The notes: generated by a model from the sequence alone, not told the origin. Positions 50,926 to 63,285 are shown, counted from the stretch's first letter. The stretch is 64,000 bases of DNA from Alligator mississippiensis (GCF_030867095.1 NC_081824.1:92733382-92797381); one strand, 5' to 3'. Numbers and translations are program-made.

Positions 50926-51619
50926 AGTGTAGCAGCTTCTTTTACATGGAAATTTCTCTAGTCCAAATTATATCAAGATCAAGCTGTCATTTATACAGCA
51001 TGCACCTTTCCCCCAAAAATTAGCTGCTGGAAGTTGGGATGTACATTGTAAGTGACGAAATATGGTAACAGCAATTTCTGTCTTGGGAAAGCAAAAGTAA
51101 AACTGCAGAGAGGGCTCTCTTCCCCCCAGCAGAGACTCTCAAAGGAAGATGTTTTTGAAAGGCAGTGAAGAAAAAAAAAGTACCGTCTTATTTGGGGGCA
51201 TGCTGTATGCAAGAAAATATGGTATTTAGGGAGGACTAGGGACATGTCTTACAGCAGAGTCCCCTGGTAGAAAGAGAGCATATATCAGCAGGGGAAGGAG
51301 AAAGAGGATGGTAGGACTACCAACTCCCTAAATAACACAAGCTGACAGAAGCACTCTTGTCACTATAACTGCACCATCCCTGGGCTATGTTGGCTAGGGT
51401 TGTTAAAGTGAAAAAACCTGACTTTCCTGTGTTGGTAAGGATGTAAGAGTCAGCAGAACTTTGCAGTGTAGATCGATCAAGTCTGACTTTTGGGCACTCT
51501 GGATCTGTTTCCAACTGAATCAGTAATTTAAGCACTGAATGACTTTTACTACTGTTCTACCAATCCCTAGACATCAGCAGATGATTTATGCCTACTATAA
51601 GGCAGATGGATGGTACAGA

Positions 51620-52240
51620 TTACATCTGAAAGCACCCTGAAGTGTGGTTACAAAGAGGATGGAGCTAGACTGTTCTCAGTGGTGGCAGATGCTAGAACAA
51701 GGAAAAATGGTCTTGAGCAAGATGCAAGGGAAGTTGGGGTTAGATATTAGGAAAATCTCTCTTACTAGGAGGGTAGTAAAGCACTGGAACAAGCTACCCA
51801 GAGAGGTTATAGAATCTTAATCATTAAAGGTCTTTAAGACACAGAGGGTGCGTCTACATGTTGCCCTACGGCAACGTAGCAACACGCTACATTGCCATAT
51901 GGTACATTATGGCAATGTAGTAATAATGTGGGTTTACATGCGATTACCAGCTATGTTGCCATAGTAGCATGCTCCCCTGATATAGCTTGCCACTATGGTG
52001 ACATAGCAGTGAAATCCAACTGCGCACCACACGCATGGTGCGGTAACCACCACCCATACTGCGTCATGCTTTACTACTTCCAAAAGGAAATACTAAAGCA
52101 CAGGAATGTGTAGACATGCACAGACAGACAAAGCCTTGGCGGATGCTATAGGTGGGGATGGGCCTGCTTTGAGCAAAGAGATGGACTAGATGACCTCCTG
52201 AGGTCTCTTCCCACCCTATTTTTCCATGATTCTAATTCCT
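51620..52240 (+). mobile_element. CR1 3' fragment, + strand, interrupted by a MITE
   Basis: Left part (51650-51845): gatggagctagactgttctcagtggtggcagatgctagaacaag through ggttagatattagg and agggtagtaaagcactggaac. Right part (52122-52240): acaaagccttggcggatg ... ggactagatgacctcctgaggtctcttccca and a CR1 tail ending ttccatgattct. The halves join naturally if 51848-52121 is removed. Confidence 0.85.
51848..52121. mobile_element. MITE nested in CR1, gggtgcgtctaca ends
   Basis: The 274-bp block has inverted ends gggtgcgtctaca and tgtagacatgcac. Its interior is rich in ctatgttgccata/tatggcaatgtag palindromic blocks. The ends are close to those of the hairpin-capped family (gggtgcatctaca), but the interior differs. 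It inserted into an existing CR1 3' end. The short duplication at the junction (cacag/cacag) is only suggestive. Confidence 0.65.
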
Positions 52241-52964
52241 TCTCTTTGAGCCAACTTATAGGGCACTTATGTGGGTCAAGCCTGGATAGTTCTACTCTAG
52301 TCAGCAAGGCAACAAGCTGCAAAAATAACCTTCTAGGGATAAAGCATGAATTAGTATGGTCGACAAAGTAAGACTAAAGGGAAAGATAAAGTGTATTGAA
52401 TTTTAGTAAGGGCAATTAAAGATGTCCTGCAGCCAATACAGAAAAATCTGTATGACAGTGGCTATGGGATAAAGAGAGAAATAGGAAGCCTGATGAAATG
52501 AAAATTTTCACAGCAGAATAATTAGGATTGGGTTAACTAGAATTTTTATTCCTTGGAGTTCCTAGTTAAGTCATCGAAGCAACTGGTGGTTAGTGAGTCT
52601 TGGTGATAGAGGCATGGGTACAGTGTTAAGAGTCCATTCATCTTTGAGTGTGATTGGGCGAGGAGGGGAAGGTCAACCTTCACACAGTAGCTAAAATTCA
52701 AATCCTTTGTCTCTTAAGTACTTGGTGCCTGTCTCCCAGAGCAGAATCCAAAACCTGGGATAAAGAGCCTTGGCTCATTAAATCCTGTCCCTCTGCTGCT
52801 TACTTAGGATTCAGAGCCTGAAGCTCTCTGCTGAAGGCAGATGGCTACTGCCATTCTTCTAAAGAAGGAAACAAGGCTCCCTCCTATCCCTGCCCTTTTT
52901 TTAAACATGCCTGTAGAAGGAGAAAAAAAAAAGTGCTGGTACCCACCTTTATACCATAACCTAA

Positions 52965-53070
52965 TGGTTATGCAGTTGCCCTGTAAGTAAGAGACTTGGT
53001 TTCACTTCCCTGATGTGTCTGAGGAGGTGCAATCCCCTCCCCTTAGTCTCCCAGGGCCATTCAGTTATAT
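52965..53070 (+). repeat. Possible tRNA-type SINE fragment
   Basis: Sequence aatggttatgcagttgccctgtaagtaagagacttggtttcacttccctg resembles the tRNA-related head of SINEs (box A-like and box B-like ggttcaattccc positions), decayed. The boundaries are unclear. Confidence 0.35.
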
Positions 53071-53492
53071 ACAGAAGTAGATCTACAGACGCGTAGTAAC
53101 AGATAAAACAGCTATCAATTTAATCATCCCGTCCTACTAGTTTTTAGCAACCTGTGCAGTCAACAGTTCCTCCCAACACTGCTGTAAATGACTTGGTCCA
53201 AAAAGAGCATTAGCATTTCTTTCTCAAACCCAACAACTGCTGAAGAATGGATTTAAGACAGGGCTTCTTTATACTGGTAAATTTAATATTAAATTAAACA
53301 GTTTAAAAAACAAAATATACCCCCCACACACCTCTCTCACCTGCTGCTCAGAGGCTGTGAAGCCAGGAAATTTTTACACCATTTGAGATGCATTTACAAG
53401 AAAAAACTACTTAACTCCGACCAATTTTATGTTCCAGTACCATATCCCAGATAGAACAGATTACAAGCAGAACAACATGGCTCCAAGGGACA

Positions 53493-53609
53493 TTATATTT
53501 TATTGAATAAACTGATCACTATTTTTCCATGTACGTGTCCTTGTTCCACTTTCAGAAAAGCCTTTGGAACTTCAGAAAAAGAGAAGACTTCATCAATAAC
53601 AGGACGGAT
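53493..53609 (-). CDS. RTN4IP1: RTN4IP1 terminal coding exon
   Basis: On the minus strand, after a gtttgtttccatag acceptor, 38 codons read [18 protein letters not shown] then [15 protein letters not shown], and end in TAA at 53493-53495. This is the conserved C terminus of reticulon-4-interacting protein 1, a mitochondrial NADPH-dependent oxidoreductase of the medium-chain dehydrogenase fold that acts in coenzyme Q biosynthesis; mutations cause optic atrophy. The motif RPVI-F-F---P-AFLKVE-GH--GK is shared by the quinone-oxidoreductase family. The tail after GKIVIS (LFNKI) looks a few residues longer than the mammalian ending I know. An AATAAA lies within the last codons. The gene is convergent with CRYBG1; its upstream exons are not found in this window. 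Confidence 0.92.
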   Translation of the reverse strand: MRPVIDEVFSFSEVPKAFLKVEQGHVHGKIVISLFNKI

Positions 53610-55177
53610 CTATGGAAACAAACAGAGTGTCATTTGACAGGGACCAAATGACTATTAGTCTCTCTTTAAAATCCCCTTCCTTCAAAAGCATAAGACAGTA
53701 GTTTATACTACCCAACCTAAGGCATTAACAATTTAGTCCTCTCTTCAGGGCTCTTCTTTTAATGGGGCCTGTGAATTAACCAGATGCCGTGGTTTCACCC
53801 TGTTCTACAACTGATAGTCCAAGAAGGATATATGAATACAATAAACATCTTCACACCACTCTACACTGGAATAATAGGAATCGCTATTTTGTGTTGTACT
53901 TGGTATACATACACACAACAGGCTTTTCAAAATCTCAAAGATCAGATTTTCAAAGTTATTCAGGAGTCTTAACTCAGGGCCAAGTTTTTAAAAAGGTATT
54001 CGGGCATGTTAAGACAGTGGCACCTGTGCTCCTAAATCAGTCACATTTGAAAATCCTACCCATTCTGCATTCCTATAATTATGGACTAAGAAATACAGCT
54101 TCTTTCAGCTATTTCAATGTCTTAATTTTGCAAATCAGTTGCAGAGACAGCTTTAATGTGATCTTCAAATGATTAATGTACAACAACCAAGTTCATTGTC
54201 CTAATCACTAAGAAGCAATCAGGAATGATTCATCTTTTCTCCTAATGTTTTCCTCACATTTCTGTTACTAATGGCCACCATTTCAGCCGTACCCATGAAG
54301 ATGGAAAAGCAGCAACACTTCTCACTGATAGCCAAATAGAGAATGCTAGAAAAATATCAAGCGTTGAGTCAGCCTCCCAAGGCTGAAATAATAAGCCCTG
54401 CAAGAAAATCTTCCCGCAGGTTGCTCCCATACTTTGGATCGCCTACAGATGAGCTTTCTGTTTGTTCCTGCATCACTGGACTGTCCCTAATCTTCTTATC
54501 AGGGAAGCACATTAGCATTAGATGGTTTTGCATTTAGCTCCTGCAGTGATCAGAATGCAAACAGTGAAATCCTAAACACACTACTGGTTATGCTAGAAAA
54601 GCTGCTTAGTCCTTAAGGCACTTGTTGATGATAAATCTTTTGGGAAAAGTTGCTGTTCCCTTCTCCCCTCTCCTAAACTGTCCAATTGAATTCTTTAAAA
54701 CAGATGATTACCTCCTGAGCTGCCATATTTAAATACCTGTAAAAGGCTCAGGCATAATGCAATAATACAGAAACAAACTACTGGTACATTTCAAAGACCA
54801 GAGCTCTTTTATAAGCACTTGAGCATACTGGCTCCTTCAGCCTTTAGCTCTAACTTAAACGCAGAGTCACATTTACAGAAACAGTCCAGAAAGCAAGTGC
54901 ACAAAGCACATCAACAACAAGCTGTTCCATACATGTGTTTCCCAAACAGGCTTTTGAAACCTGGCACCATGACACTCCTCCCAGCAGCTGCACAAATGCC
55001 AGCTAGCAGCTGAGATGCCTCATCTCAGTCCTTTGCTCATCCCCTCTAATTTTCAATGTCTTTGTGTGCAAATCCCCGAAGAAAAGCCCAAGAGCTGCAA
55101 CAGATTAACTGCTCGCTTTGCCTTCTCTGACTACAATAAACCAGGATATCAGTCCTGAAAGAATGCTGTTTGATGAG

Positions 55178-55267
55178 TGTAGGAAATCTTATAAATCCTG
55201 GTTCTAAACTGGGTCTGTCACACAAGCAGGATGAAGACAAACAATACTGGCATATTCATCCTGATGG
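55178..55267 (+). pseudogene. Partial duplicate of CRYBG1 exon 17
   Basis: These 90 bases match 44566-44655 at 81 of 90 positions by eye. Weaker similarity extends left across the exon start to a cag acceptor-like triplet (55151-55177, with one extra base). The copy reads VGNLINPGSKLG and [15 protein letters not shown] without stops, but the 3' part of the exon and its donor are missing and the upstream extra base shifts the frame. It lies on the + strand, antisense to RTN4IP1. Confidence 0.85.
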
Positions 55268-55777
55268 TAGAAAATGTTTCAGGCTGCAGTATCACCTGAT
55301 CTCCATCACCTGGCTTCTGGTTTGGAGACCTGAATGGTGCCAAATGTAGAACTGCAGTTCCTGATAGTTGGTGAGCTAAAGATCAGAATTAGCATTTTAT
55401 TCCTCCTTAAAGATGCTCTTGAAATAAATACACATCAGCATATCATTCTGCGGAGTGCATAAGGTTGATATGCCTGAACACAGGGACTGTTCAGGAAGAG
55501 TCTGACCCCTTGCTCTGAGGACAGGCCAGACAGATGCTGCATACCATCTCCTAATAACTAACTGTTGGAGCAAAAGTGACTAAGGACAAGACATACTTGT
55601 TTGCTGTCCTGGCCAGAGGACCAGTGCTGACCACAAGTTCAGGGAAATGGCTAAAGACGCAGAGCTGCGCAGAGCTCTGCTGAGAGACCTCACTTACCTA
55701 CAAAAAAGGCTTCTACTAACAATACTTGCAAAGTTGTACTTTAGTTTACAAAGAAACCAGGAAGACTATGGGGGATT

Positions 55778-55793
55778 CCCCCCCCCCCCCCCC
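55778..55793 (+). repeat. C16 homopolymer
   Basis: Sixteen consecutive C, or G on the strand transcribed as RTN4IP1 intron. Long C/G runs are unusual in vertebrate DNA and error-prone in assembly. Confidence 0.9.
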
Positions 55794-57861
55794 GCTTTCT
55801 GAGCAGACTAGTGGAGATATCCAAACAGTAAAGGGGAAAAGAAGAGAACAATCTGTTGTGTGGAGTATGTAGAATGAGACAGGCTGTAGTGTGAACTATA
55901 GAATTGGATACAATCTGTAGTATGAAATTCAGAAGGGCCAACTACAGGAGAAGGAAGAATAAGCATAACTTGAAACACCAATAGTAATTATATAGAGAAT
56001 GAAAAGCAAGATTGTTACTACAATCTCATCATAAGCAACTAGTGAGCATTTCCTTAAGGTTATGGCACAACCCAGATCAATCTGTGCAGCGTTCTCACCT
56101 CAGTCTAATACGGAAGGTTCCACCGTAAAACGGGTGATGGAGGGGATTCAGGTATGCCCTGAACATAACTAGATACAATTCAAAACAGTGTATGCATCAT
56201 TGTCACCCAATGCTCATCTGCTACATTGTTGTAAACCTCTAGTCTGATCTGAAAGCTGGCCCTAGGCACTGCTGCAGAGACACGAATGCTAAATTGATGA
56301 CCCTAGCAATCCAGAACATTAAACATTTTATCTGTCTGGCTGATCATTCCCATTGTTTGAATAACCCTGAAAGGGCTGACAGGATCACAGTGCAATGAGT
56401 CATTCAGCCTTTACCATAATCAACTGACTAAGATAAAATTTCTTCCTGTGAGCAGGCAGGCAGCAAGGGGAGTGTGGCTGTTTGTTGAATACATGATGAT
56501 ATAGAGAGATTAACTGGATAATGAAAACATTGCCTAGTTGCATCCACACATCAGTTGTCATCATCGTCCTCTCCCACCCCCTTTCCCCTTGCTGTAAGAG
56601 GCACCTATTTGTTCAGGGAAAAGGGATTAAATACTGAAGTCAGGGAGTGAAGGGATTACATGCAGCACTACAGGCACGTGTCTGAAAACAAAGATTGGAT
56701 CCAAGTGATGTTTTCTTGCTCTCTTCTTAGCAGCGCAGAATATACTTTAGGAATGGAGCCCTGGGCACTTCAAAATCAGCTCTTTACAGATTTCCAAAAA
56801 AATTCTATTGGCTGATGCTGTTTACAAATATCCTACAGAAAGCACTGAAATGGTATCAGGGCAAATCCAGCTCTGAACTCAATAAGCTAGGACTGAGATG
56901 CTGGCTGCAAACATCCAAGTCATTAACTGCAGGTTTCGCACTGCTGCCAATTCAAGTCCATCACTACAGGTTCTTATATCTGTAGTAGGCGGGACACACC
57001 AAAGCCCTTTCAAGTCTGAGGGGAGCAGATAAGGACTGCAGAATCCAAACCCATCATTTGCAAAGCAATGACGATGACTGGCAATCTTCTCCGTGCCCTA
57101 TATACAGTGAGGCCTTTACACCTGAAGAGGGCTCTGTGCACTAATATTTACAAATAGGGAAGCATGGGTTTCACACACATGCCTCAATCCACAACCTTCA
57201 CACACTATATTTTAGAGCACACGTGGTGAAAAACATGTCACAGCTTGAGATACAGCCTAGATCAGGGCACCCCTTCTTTGGGAAGAGTCAAGTTCTGCTC
57301 AAAAACCATAGTTACAGGCAGAGGTCCAAATGTAGGACTTGATACTTCCCTTCCCCCCATGGCATGCCTCATGTCTTCGCTACACATATAAAGGCTCGTT
57401 GTGTACCTTACCATCACTGACTGGAAAACACGCTCGCCTTGAGGGACTCTGCTACTTCTTGCCCTTTGTTTCTCTTCCTTTCCCATCCTTCTTCCTGTTT
57501 CTCTGCTGTTTTTTTAGCTGTGCAGTTTCTTCCCTGCTGCACTGCTCAAGTCCTACTTTCCACTGGTTTCACTCCCACCCTTTCTCCATTCCACCACTGA
57601 AATGATATGCAATCAAACATTTGAAGCATTGTCAATAGGCTGGAGAATGAGCACTCCAGCAAGAGAATGGGAGCAAAGGAAACTCACCCCTCTTGGATAT
57701 TTGAAGTTGCAGACAAATCCAAAAATATACCACCTGCCAGATTATTCTGGTCATGCATTCAAGGGTAGCCTCACAAATCAGGAATTTTCAACAGAAGCTT
57801 AGGTACCCCAGAACCTGAATATTGCATGAATAGAAGTACAAAACATCTTAGATCTACGATT

Positions 57862-58120
57862 GCTCTGGTGGTTATGACCCTGGCCTAGAACTTGTTAGCA
57901 CTTTAGAACTGCCTACGAAAAATGATCAAATTCATTCACACACGCACACATATGTGCATGCACAAAAAGGCAGAATGCTCTGGTGGTTACGACCTAGGAA
58001 TGGGAGGCAAAAGTACTTGATTCTGGTCCAGGTTTTATTTCCTTTCAGATCCTGGATATGTGACAACCTCTTTATAGCTCAGTTTCTCAATAGAAAAGCT
58101 TAATTAATTTGGGTTGTTAC
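57862..58120 (+). repeat. Possible tRNA-type SINE, two heads
   Basis: The phrase tgctctggtggttatgacc at 57861 recurs as tgctctggtggttacgacc at 57980. The second is followed by gattctggtccaggttttatttcc and then gtgacaacctctttatagctcagtttctc, the order of tRNA-related SINEs (promoter head, then ...ctcagtttccc). The ends are unclear. Confidence 0.4.
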
Positions 58121-58154
58121 CTTGTCATCTAGGACTAAGAGTGATGTTACATTG

Positions 58155-58172
58155 AAAAAAAAAAAAAAAAAG
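58155..58172 (+). repeat. Poly(A) tract
   Basis: About 18 A residues following gttacattg. It could be the tail of an old retroposed copy, but no recognisable body precedes it directly. Confidence 0.7.
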
Positions 58173-59022
58173 ATTTACAGATACCCGTAACACCACCATA
58201 ACAGCTCATGATAATCTAGGGCAAGTACCACACAAAAAACATAATGCCAGCAGCTAAATCATAGTTAAAACTTCAACTGTAGCATGGTTATGAGTCATTA
58301 TGGTCTGCAGGTCACCAATAAGATCTGGAATGGGATCCACACAATGAAGAGGGGACTCAAGCCACAGAAGCATTGTCTTTGCCAAGCTAAGCCAAATTCT
58401 CCTCCTCAGAAGAAACCCAGACAGTGCTGGGTTCAGTTTAAAGCATTAAACCGTCAGAGAAAGGCTTTAATCAGCACACTGTACACATCTCATGGAGTTC
58501 TTTCATAGCAGATACTGGAAAGCTGCTGTCAGACACACTTGTCCTGTAAATTTAATCTGACCACTGTGATAAATCTCACATAAAAAGAAGGCAAAGCAGT
58601 TTTGGCAACTGCACCTCATGTTCACATCGCCTTCTTCCTGAATTAGCTTTTTCAATAGAAGGAAACCTCTCCTAATGAGAGAATCCTCTCTCCTGCCACG
58701 CCTAACCCACTCCCAGGGGCAGGTGCCGAGAAAACGGACCCCACCAGGTTCAGCAGCTTGAACATCAGTGCTCCTTTACCACAATACACAATTACATCAA
58801 GCCAGAGAGCAACACAGTTGACTGAGAGCCATCCATCTGTTGACAGCTCTAATCAGGGTTCACGCAAATGCAGATATTCCAAAAGAGCCCAACACCTCCA
58901 TGGAGAGTGTAAGTTTTGTGTAAACTCTGCTCAGAGAAATCTCATAATATAATCACAAAGCATTCTCATTAACAGCATGAGCAGGATGCACCATCTGAGA
59001 AGAAAAGAGGAACAGCTGTGTT

Positions 59023-59047
59023 TTAATAATAATAATAATAAAAAAAA
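59023..59047 (+). repeat. (AAT)n short tandem repeat
   Basis: Five to six AAT units followed by an A run. Confidence 0.85.
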
Positions 59048-61239
59048 TCACAACATGTTTTTATATCTCCACAATGAGTGGTAGTCAGACTATTTTTTTT
59101 GATGATGGGGTATTTAACAGACAGCCTTTGCTGTCTCTCTCAGTAATCAACACTTTTGGGTTCTGGCCAGCCAATATGGAATGCAAATTGAAGTCAAGGA
59201 CTGTCTAATGAGAAAGTGTGAAACACACCAAGTTAAGAAGTGTAGGTGCAAGCTTTCCAATTGACCTTAACAAGGAGAGGTTGCTTTCTAGGTAGGTCTT
59301 TACTGCAAGCTTTTATTCAAGTACTGTCCCCAAATAGTCATTCCATCCACACAGAAAAGCCTCTAACAATTTAATTTGTGATGTGGGTGTGTTTTCAACC
59401 AGTGCTATCTGGCCTCTCTGAGAGACTATGCTAAAGCCAAATGCAGTCATTCATATGGGCGGCTAACCAATCCCTAACAGCAAAGAGGCAGGCCAAATCA
59501 TCTCCAGCACTAGTGGCTCTCTAGCCCCTTCCCACAATCCTCCCCATGCATGCACAGGACAGCCAAGTTCTTTCCCAGTGAACTGTGGGAAAACCAGATA
59601 ATAAGATACTTTGTTGTAACACTGTTAGACAGGCTTAAGATGCAAGAAGTTGCTTATACTAGCAACAAGTGTTTTTTCACAAAGACAAATGACTTCACAA
59701 AAAGCCCAGTATATACTATGTGCCAGCAAAAGCCCATTTTTGCCAATAAAATCTGCATCTGTGGAAGGACTATGTGCTGGTTTAGCTACCCTGGCAAACC
59801 TTTTCTAGTGTATATCTGGCCATACAGACTCTAAGTTGTTTGGGTGTATAGACAGCACTGCTGCTGTGCATTTATAGCACCTATCACAATAGCTATGGCC
59901 CATGATGGGGGCTCCCAGCTGCTAGCTCCCTACAAATAAATAATTTACAAAGAATAAAGGTAATGAACCCCATGTGAGATAGAGTCAGTCATGTGAGAAT
60001 TGTGTGCGTGACTGAAAAGAGCTGAGAAATTAACCTGGTGCAAATCCCTTTTTTCCAAAGATTCTGCCTTCAGGAACTACTCACTATTTTGGAAATGTCT
60101 TTTCAAACAGATATTTTATTTATTTGACAGCACACTGTACAGAGGCCCACGGTAAGACTTCTCCAGTATGTTCTCTGCCTAGAGGGGAGATATTTTTAAA
60201 AAGTCTGAGAAAATTCTTTTTGGTCACCTCTGAGTAATCCAAGAAGAAAAATCTCTTAAATCAGCTAAGGCACTTTTGTGACTGCTCAAACCTACTTAAA
60301 AGTCATATGCCAATTTGGCATGCATGTAGCCTATGATTAGGAAGAACAACTGACAGATATGAGTTGTAGGGTTGGAATGTTGTTGTAGTTGTGATACCCA
60401 TATAGGATTTTGTGTATAAATAAAAAGCATTTGAAAAGATCATCATGTGTGCAGCATGTTATCATCTACTAACTCTCACCAATGAACAGAGATCTGATAG
60501 CCAAATGTATTTCATGTTGGGGGGTATCTGAAAGCTGCAATACACAATGCTATTACATACTTAAATTAATGCGTTTGCCAATAAACCATCTTGTGAGCAT
60601 GCCCATGTTGGGGAGGAACAAGAACCCACAGTACACGGTCTCCCTCATGTTGGAAGCTCGTATTCAGAGGTACATGGAATGCAGCACCTCATGGTGAGAT
60701 TGCAAGAATTCCAGGACTATACTTTCAGAGAGCAGTTTTCATTTGCACACTTAAAAATTACTTAAGGTGCATATTTTTAAAGGTTTCCACCTCTTTAAAT
60801 CATTAACCTAAGCAAAGAGAGAAGAGAATCCTCCAAACAAGCCATGCTTCCCTGCACAAAGCCAGTGACCTGCCCTTCCTCAAGAAGTCTCTTAATGTTC
60901 TACCTCACGGTAGACAATTTGTCCCTCTTCTCTGCCCACCAAAAAAAGTCTTTGCAAAGTTTACAAGATGTTTCAATACAATTTTGAAAGGACTGAGTTA
61001 GAGTCACCCAAAAACATATTCAGCCTGCATTCTGAACGAGAATGAGAACCTGACCCAAAAGCCCACCAATAAAGGATTCCAGTGCCTTCAACAGGCAATG
61101 ACCACCTGCAGGGCCAGCCACCCTGTGTTTCAGCTTTTAAAATCTTCACTGAGGACACATACAGCTCCCCACTGTAACTCATGACGCTTCACAGGAAGTA
61201 CCGTGAGTTACAGCTATCCCCAGGACCCAAAAGACATTT

Positions 61240-61560
61240 GCTGTTGGGTCTCAGGGATTGCAAGATGAGGTGCAGTTTAGGAGTGGCTGTGTCTTTCCAG
61301 CCACTCTTCCCACCTCCAAGCCCTGGTGCTCTCTTTGGAATGGGAGGGGGTGAAGGGAGAGGAGGGGGCTCGTTTTGAGGGTTACTAAGCCAGAGCTGGA
61401 AAGTGGGGCAGGTGGACTGGAGCCATCCCCACCTTGCGGGGCTCTCTGGCCCACTCTCCAGCATTGGTTGGGCAAACCCCAGAATGAGTTCCCTCCACTC
61501 TCTTTCCTCACTCCCATTCTGAAGACAGCATGGAGAGTAGAGCTCAGCTGTCAGATGAGC
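61240..61560. repeat. GC-rich patch with overlapping spurious frames
   Basis: GC-rich island-like block in AT-rich intron with gggagggggtgaagggagaggagg and ccagcattggttgggcaaaccccagaatg. Open frames on both strands (up to 147 codons minus) have no domain character. I could not define element ends. Confidence 0.35.
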
Positions 61561-62004
61561 CCTGCTTCCAGCTGTGTTGACAGATATTAATAAACACACG
61601 CTGATTTGGAGTGCCTTCATTTGAACACTCATAATGAGGGTTCAGATTGTCACCCAATTGGACCTTTTTAAAGCGCTCTGCAGCCATGCACTTCTGTCAG
61701 CCACTTTTAGTGGCAGATCATGCATCAAACTGTTGCGTCTGTCAGAGCCACTGTCAGGCCTGTCAGCACCCCTAGGATAATCCAGTTTCACAAAAAAGTA
61801 TCATTGATAACTTTGATACAGGACATTTTGTGATGAATGTATCCCTATCTTTTCCACCTCCCCTTTTCATATTTCTATGCCACTGAACATTGGTTCCCTC
61901 TGTCCGAGGGAACCAGTGTATACTGGCAACTCAAATGCACAATATTAAACAAAAGATCTAAACGAAGTGCATTTTAGTCTCTTCCCACACCTTTAGCACT
62001 ACAG

Positions 62005-63285
62005 ATTTCATAGATTTCATAGACATTAGGGCTGGAAGGGACCTCGGAAGATCATCAAGTCCAGCCCCCTGCCCAAAGGGCAGGAAGTCAGCTGGGGTCA
62101 TAGGATCCCAGCAAGATAAGCATCCAGTTTGCTCTTGAAGGTGTTCAACGTAGGCGCTTGAACCACCTCCGGTGGTAGGCTGTTCCAGACCTTGGGGGCT
62201 TGGACAGTAAAGAAATTCTTCCTTATGTCCAGCCTGAAATGGTCTTGTAGTAGTTTATGACCGTTCGACCTAGTCGTCATCTCTTGGGGCGCTCTGGTGA
62301 ACAAACGTTCCCCCAGATACTGGTGGTCACCCCGATAAACTTATAGGTGGCCATCAGATCACCCCTGAGCCTGCGCTTTTTCAGGCTAAAGAGCCCCAGG
62401 GCTCTCAGCCTGTCATCATAGGGTCTGCTTCCCTGACCTCTGATCATGCGCGTGGCTCTTCTCTGGACTCTCTCAAGCTTCTCTACATCCTTTTTGAATT
62501 GTGAAGCCCAAAACTGGACGCAGTACTCCAGCTGCGGCCTCACCAAGGCCGAGTACAAGGGGAGAATGACGTCCCGGGATTTGCTTGAGAAGCATCTATG
62601 GATGCAAGCCAGCGTTTTGGTCGCTTTACTAGCCGCAGCATCACATTGCAGGCTCTATCTTGTGGTCAATGATGACCCCCAAGTATCTTTCTTCCATACT
62701 GCTAGCCAGCATAGCACTGCCGAGCCTATAAGGATGCTGCGGGTTTTTCTTCCCAAGGTGGAGAACCTTGCATTTATTGGCGTTGAACACCATCAGGTTC
62801 TTGCCCGCCCACTTGCTGAGCCTGTCCAGGTCAGCCTGGACCACCCGCCTGTCTTCTGGTGTGGATGCTTTGCCCCAAAGTTTGGTGTCATCGGCAAACT
62901 TGGCCAGTCCGCTTCTGACTCCAGTGTCCACATCATTAATGAAGATGTTGAACAATATGGGTCCAAGGACAGAGCCTTGGGGGACCCCACTGGTCACAGG
63001 ACACCATGACGAGTGACTTCCATCAATTACTACCCTTTGGGTCTGACCACGGAGCCAATTTTCCAGCCAGTGGATCGTGGTGGACCCAAGGCGACAACTG
63101 ACCAGTTTCACCAAAAGGTGATCATGGGATACCAGATCGAAGGCTTTTTTGAAGTCAAGGTATATGACATCAATCTCTTCTCCCTTGTCCAGGTGATAGG
63201 TCACCTGGTCATAGAAGGAAATGAGATTGGTCAAGCAAGACCTACCTGTGACAAACCCGTGCTGGCTATCCCTTAAGATGTTCAA
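62005..63285 (-). mobile_element. 5'-truncated CR1 LINE, minus strand
   Basis: The CR1 3' end at 62005-62075 (tttcatagacattagggctggaagggacctcggaagatcatcaagtcc) is followed rightward by the C-terminal domain (62098-62304), the RT-connection piece with [16 protein letters not shown] (62277-62558) and an RT core (62641-63285). The truncation is at about 63285. It is a different subfamily from the 25600 copy, judging by numerous protein differences. Confidence 0.9.
62098..63285 (-). pseudogene. CR1 reverse transcriptase, frameshifted
   Basis: The RT is split into three frames. The core piece has [37 protein letters not shown] (A motif), [15 protein letters not shown] (B motif), [10 protein letters not shown] (catalytic FADD) and [12 protein letters not shown]. 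It then shifts near 62640 and again near 62290 before the C-terminal [18 protein letters not shown]. The endonuclease region is absent. Confidence 0.88.

Larger units (their letters stand above)
50642..53492. other. Convergent intergenic region CRYBG1/RTN4IP1
   Basis: About 2.9 kb separate the last candidate CRYBG1 poly(A) signal from the RTN4IP1 stop. The RTN4IP1 3' UTR must occupy the right part. A repeat fragment (50835-50925), a CR1 with a nested MITE (51620-52240) and a possible tRNA-type SINE fragment (52965-53070) are present. No gene is seen. Confidence 0.65.

Noticed and set aside
55690..55790. gtaagt donor-like site on the minus strand near 55697, considered as an RTN4IP1 exon edge
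   Set aside because: The preceding minus-strand sequence (NFASIVSRSLFC-like) has no similarity to the family, and no acceptor with a pyrimidine tract is present.
57262..57486. Minus-strand frame ending near a gtaagg donor, considered as an RTN4IP1 exon
   Set aside because: The reading (QRARSSRVPQGERVFQS) does not resemble any part of the oxidoreductase, and no good acceptor bounds it.
61189..61632. 147-codon minus-strand frame in the RTN4IP1 intron
   Set aside because: Proline/serine-rich low-complexity reading in a GC-rich patch. It is unlike any RTN4IP1 segment, and the other strand is open too.
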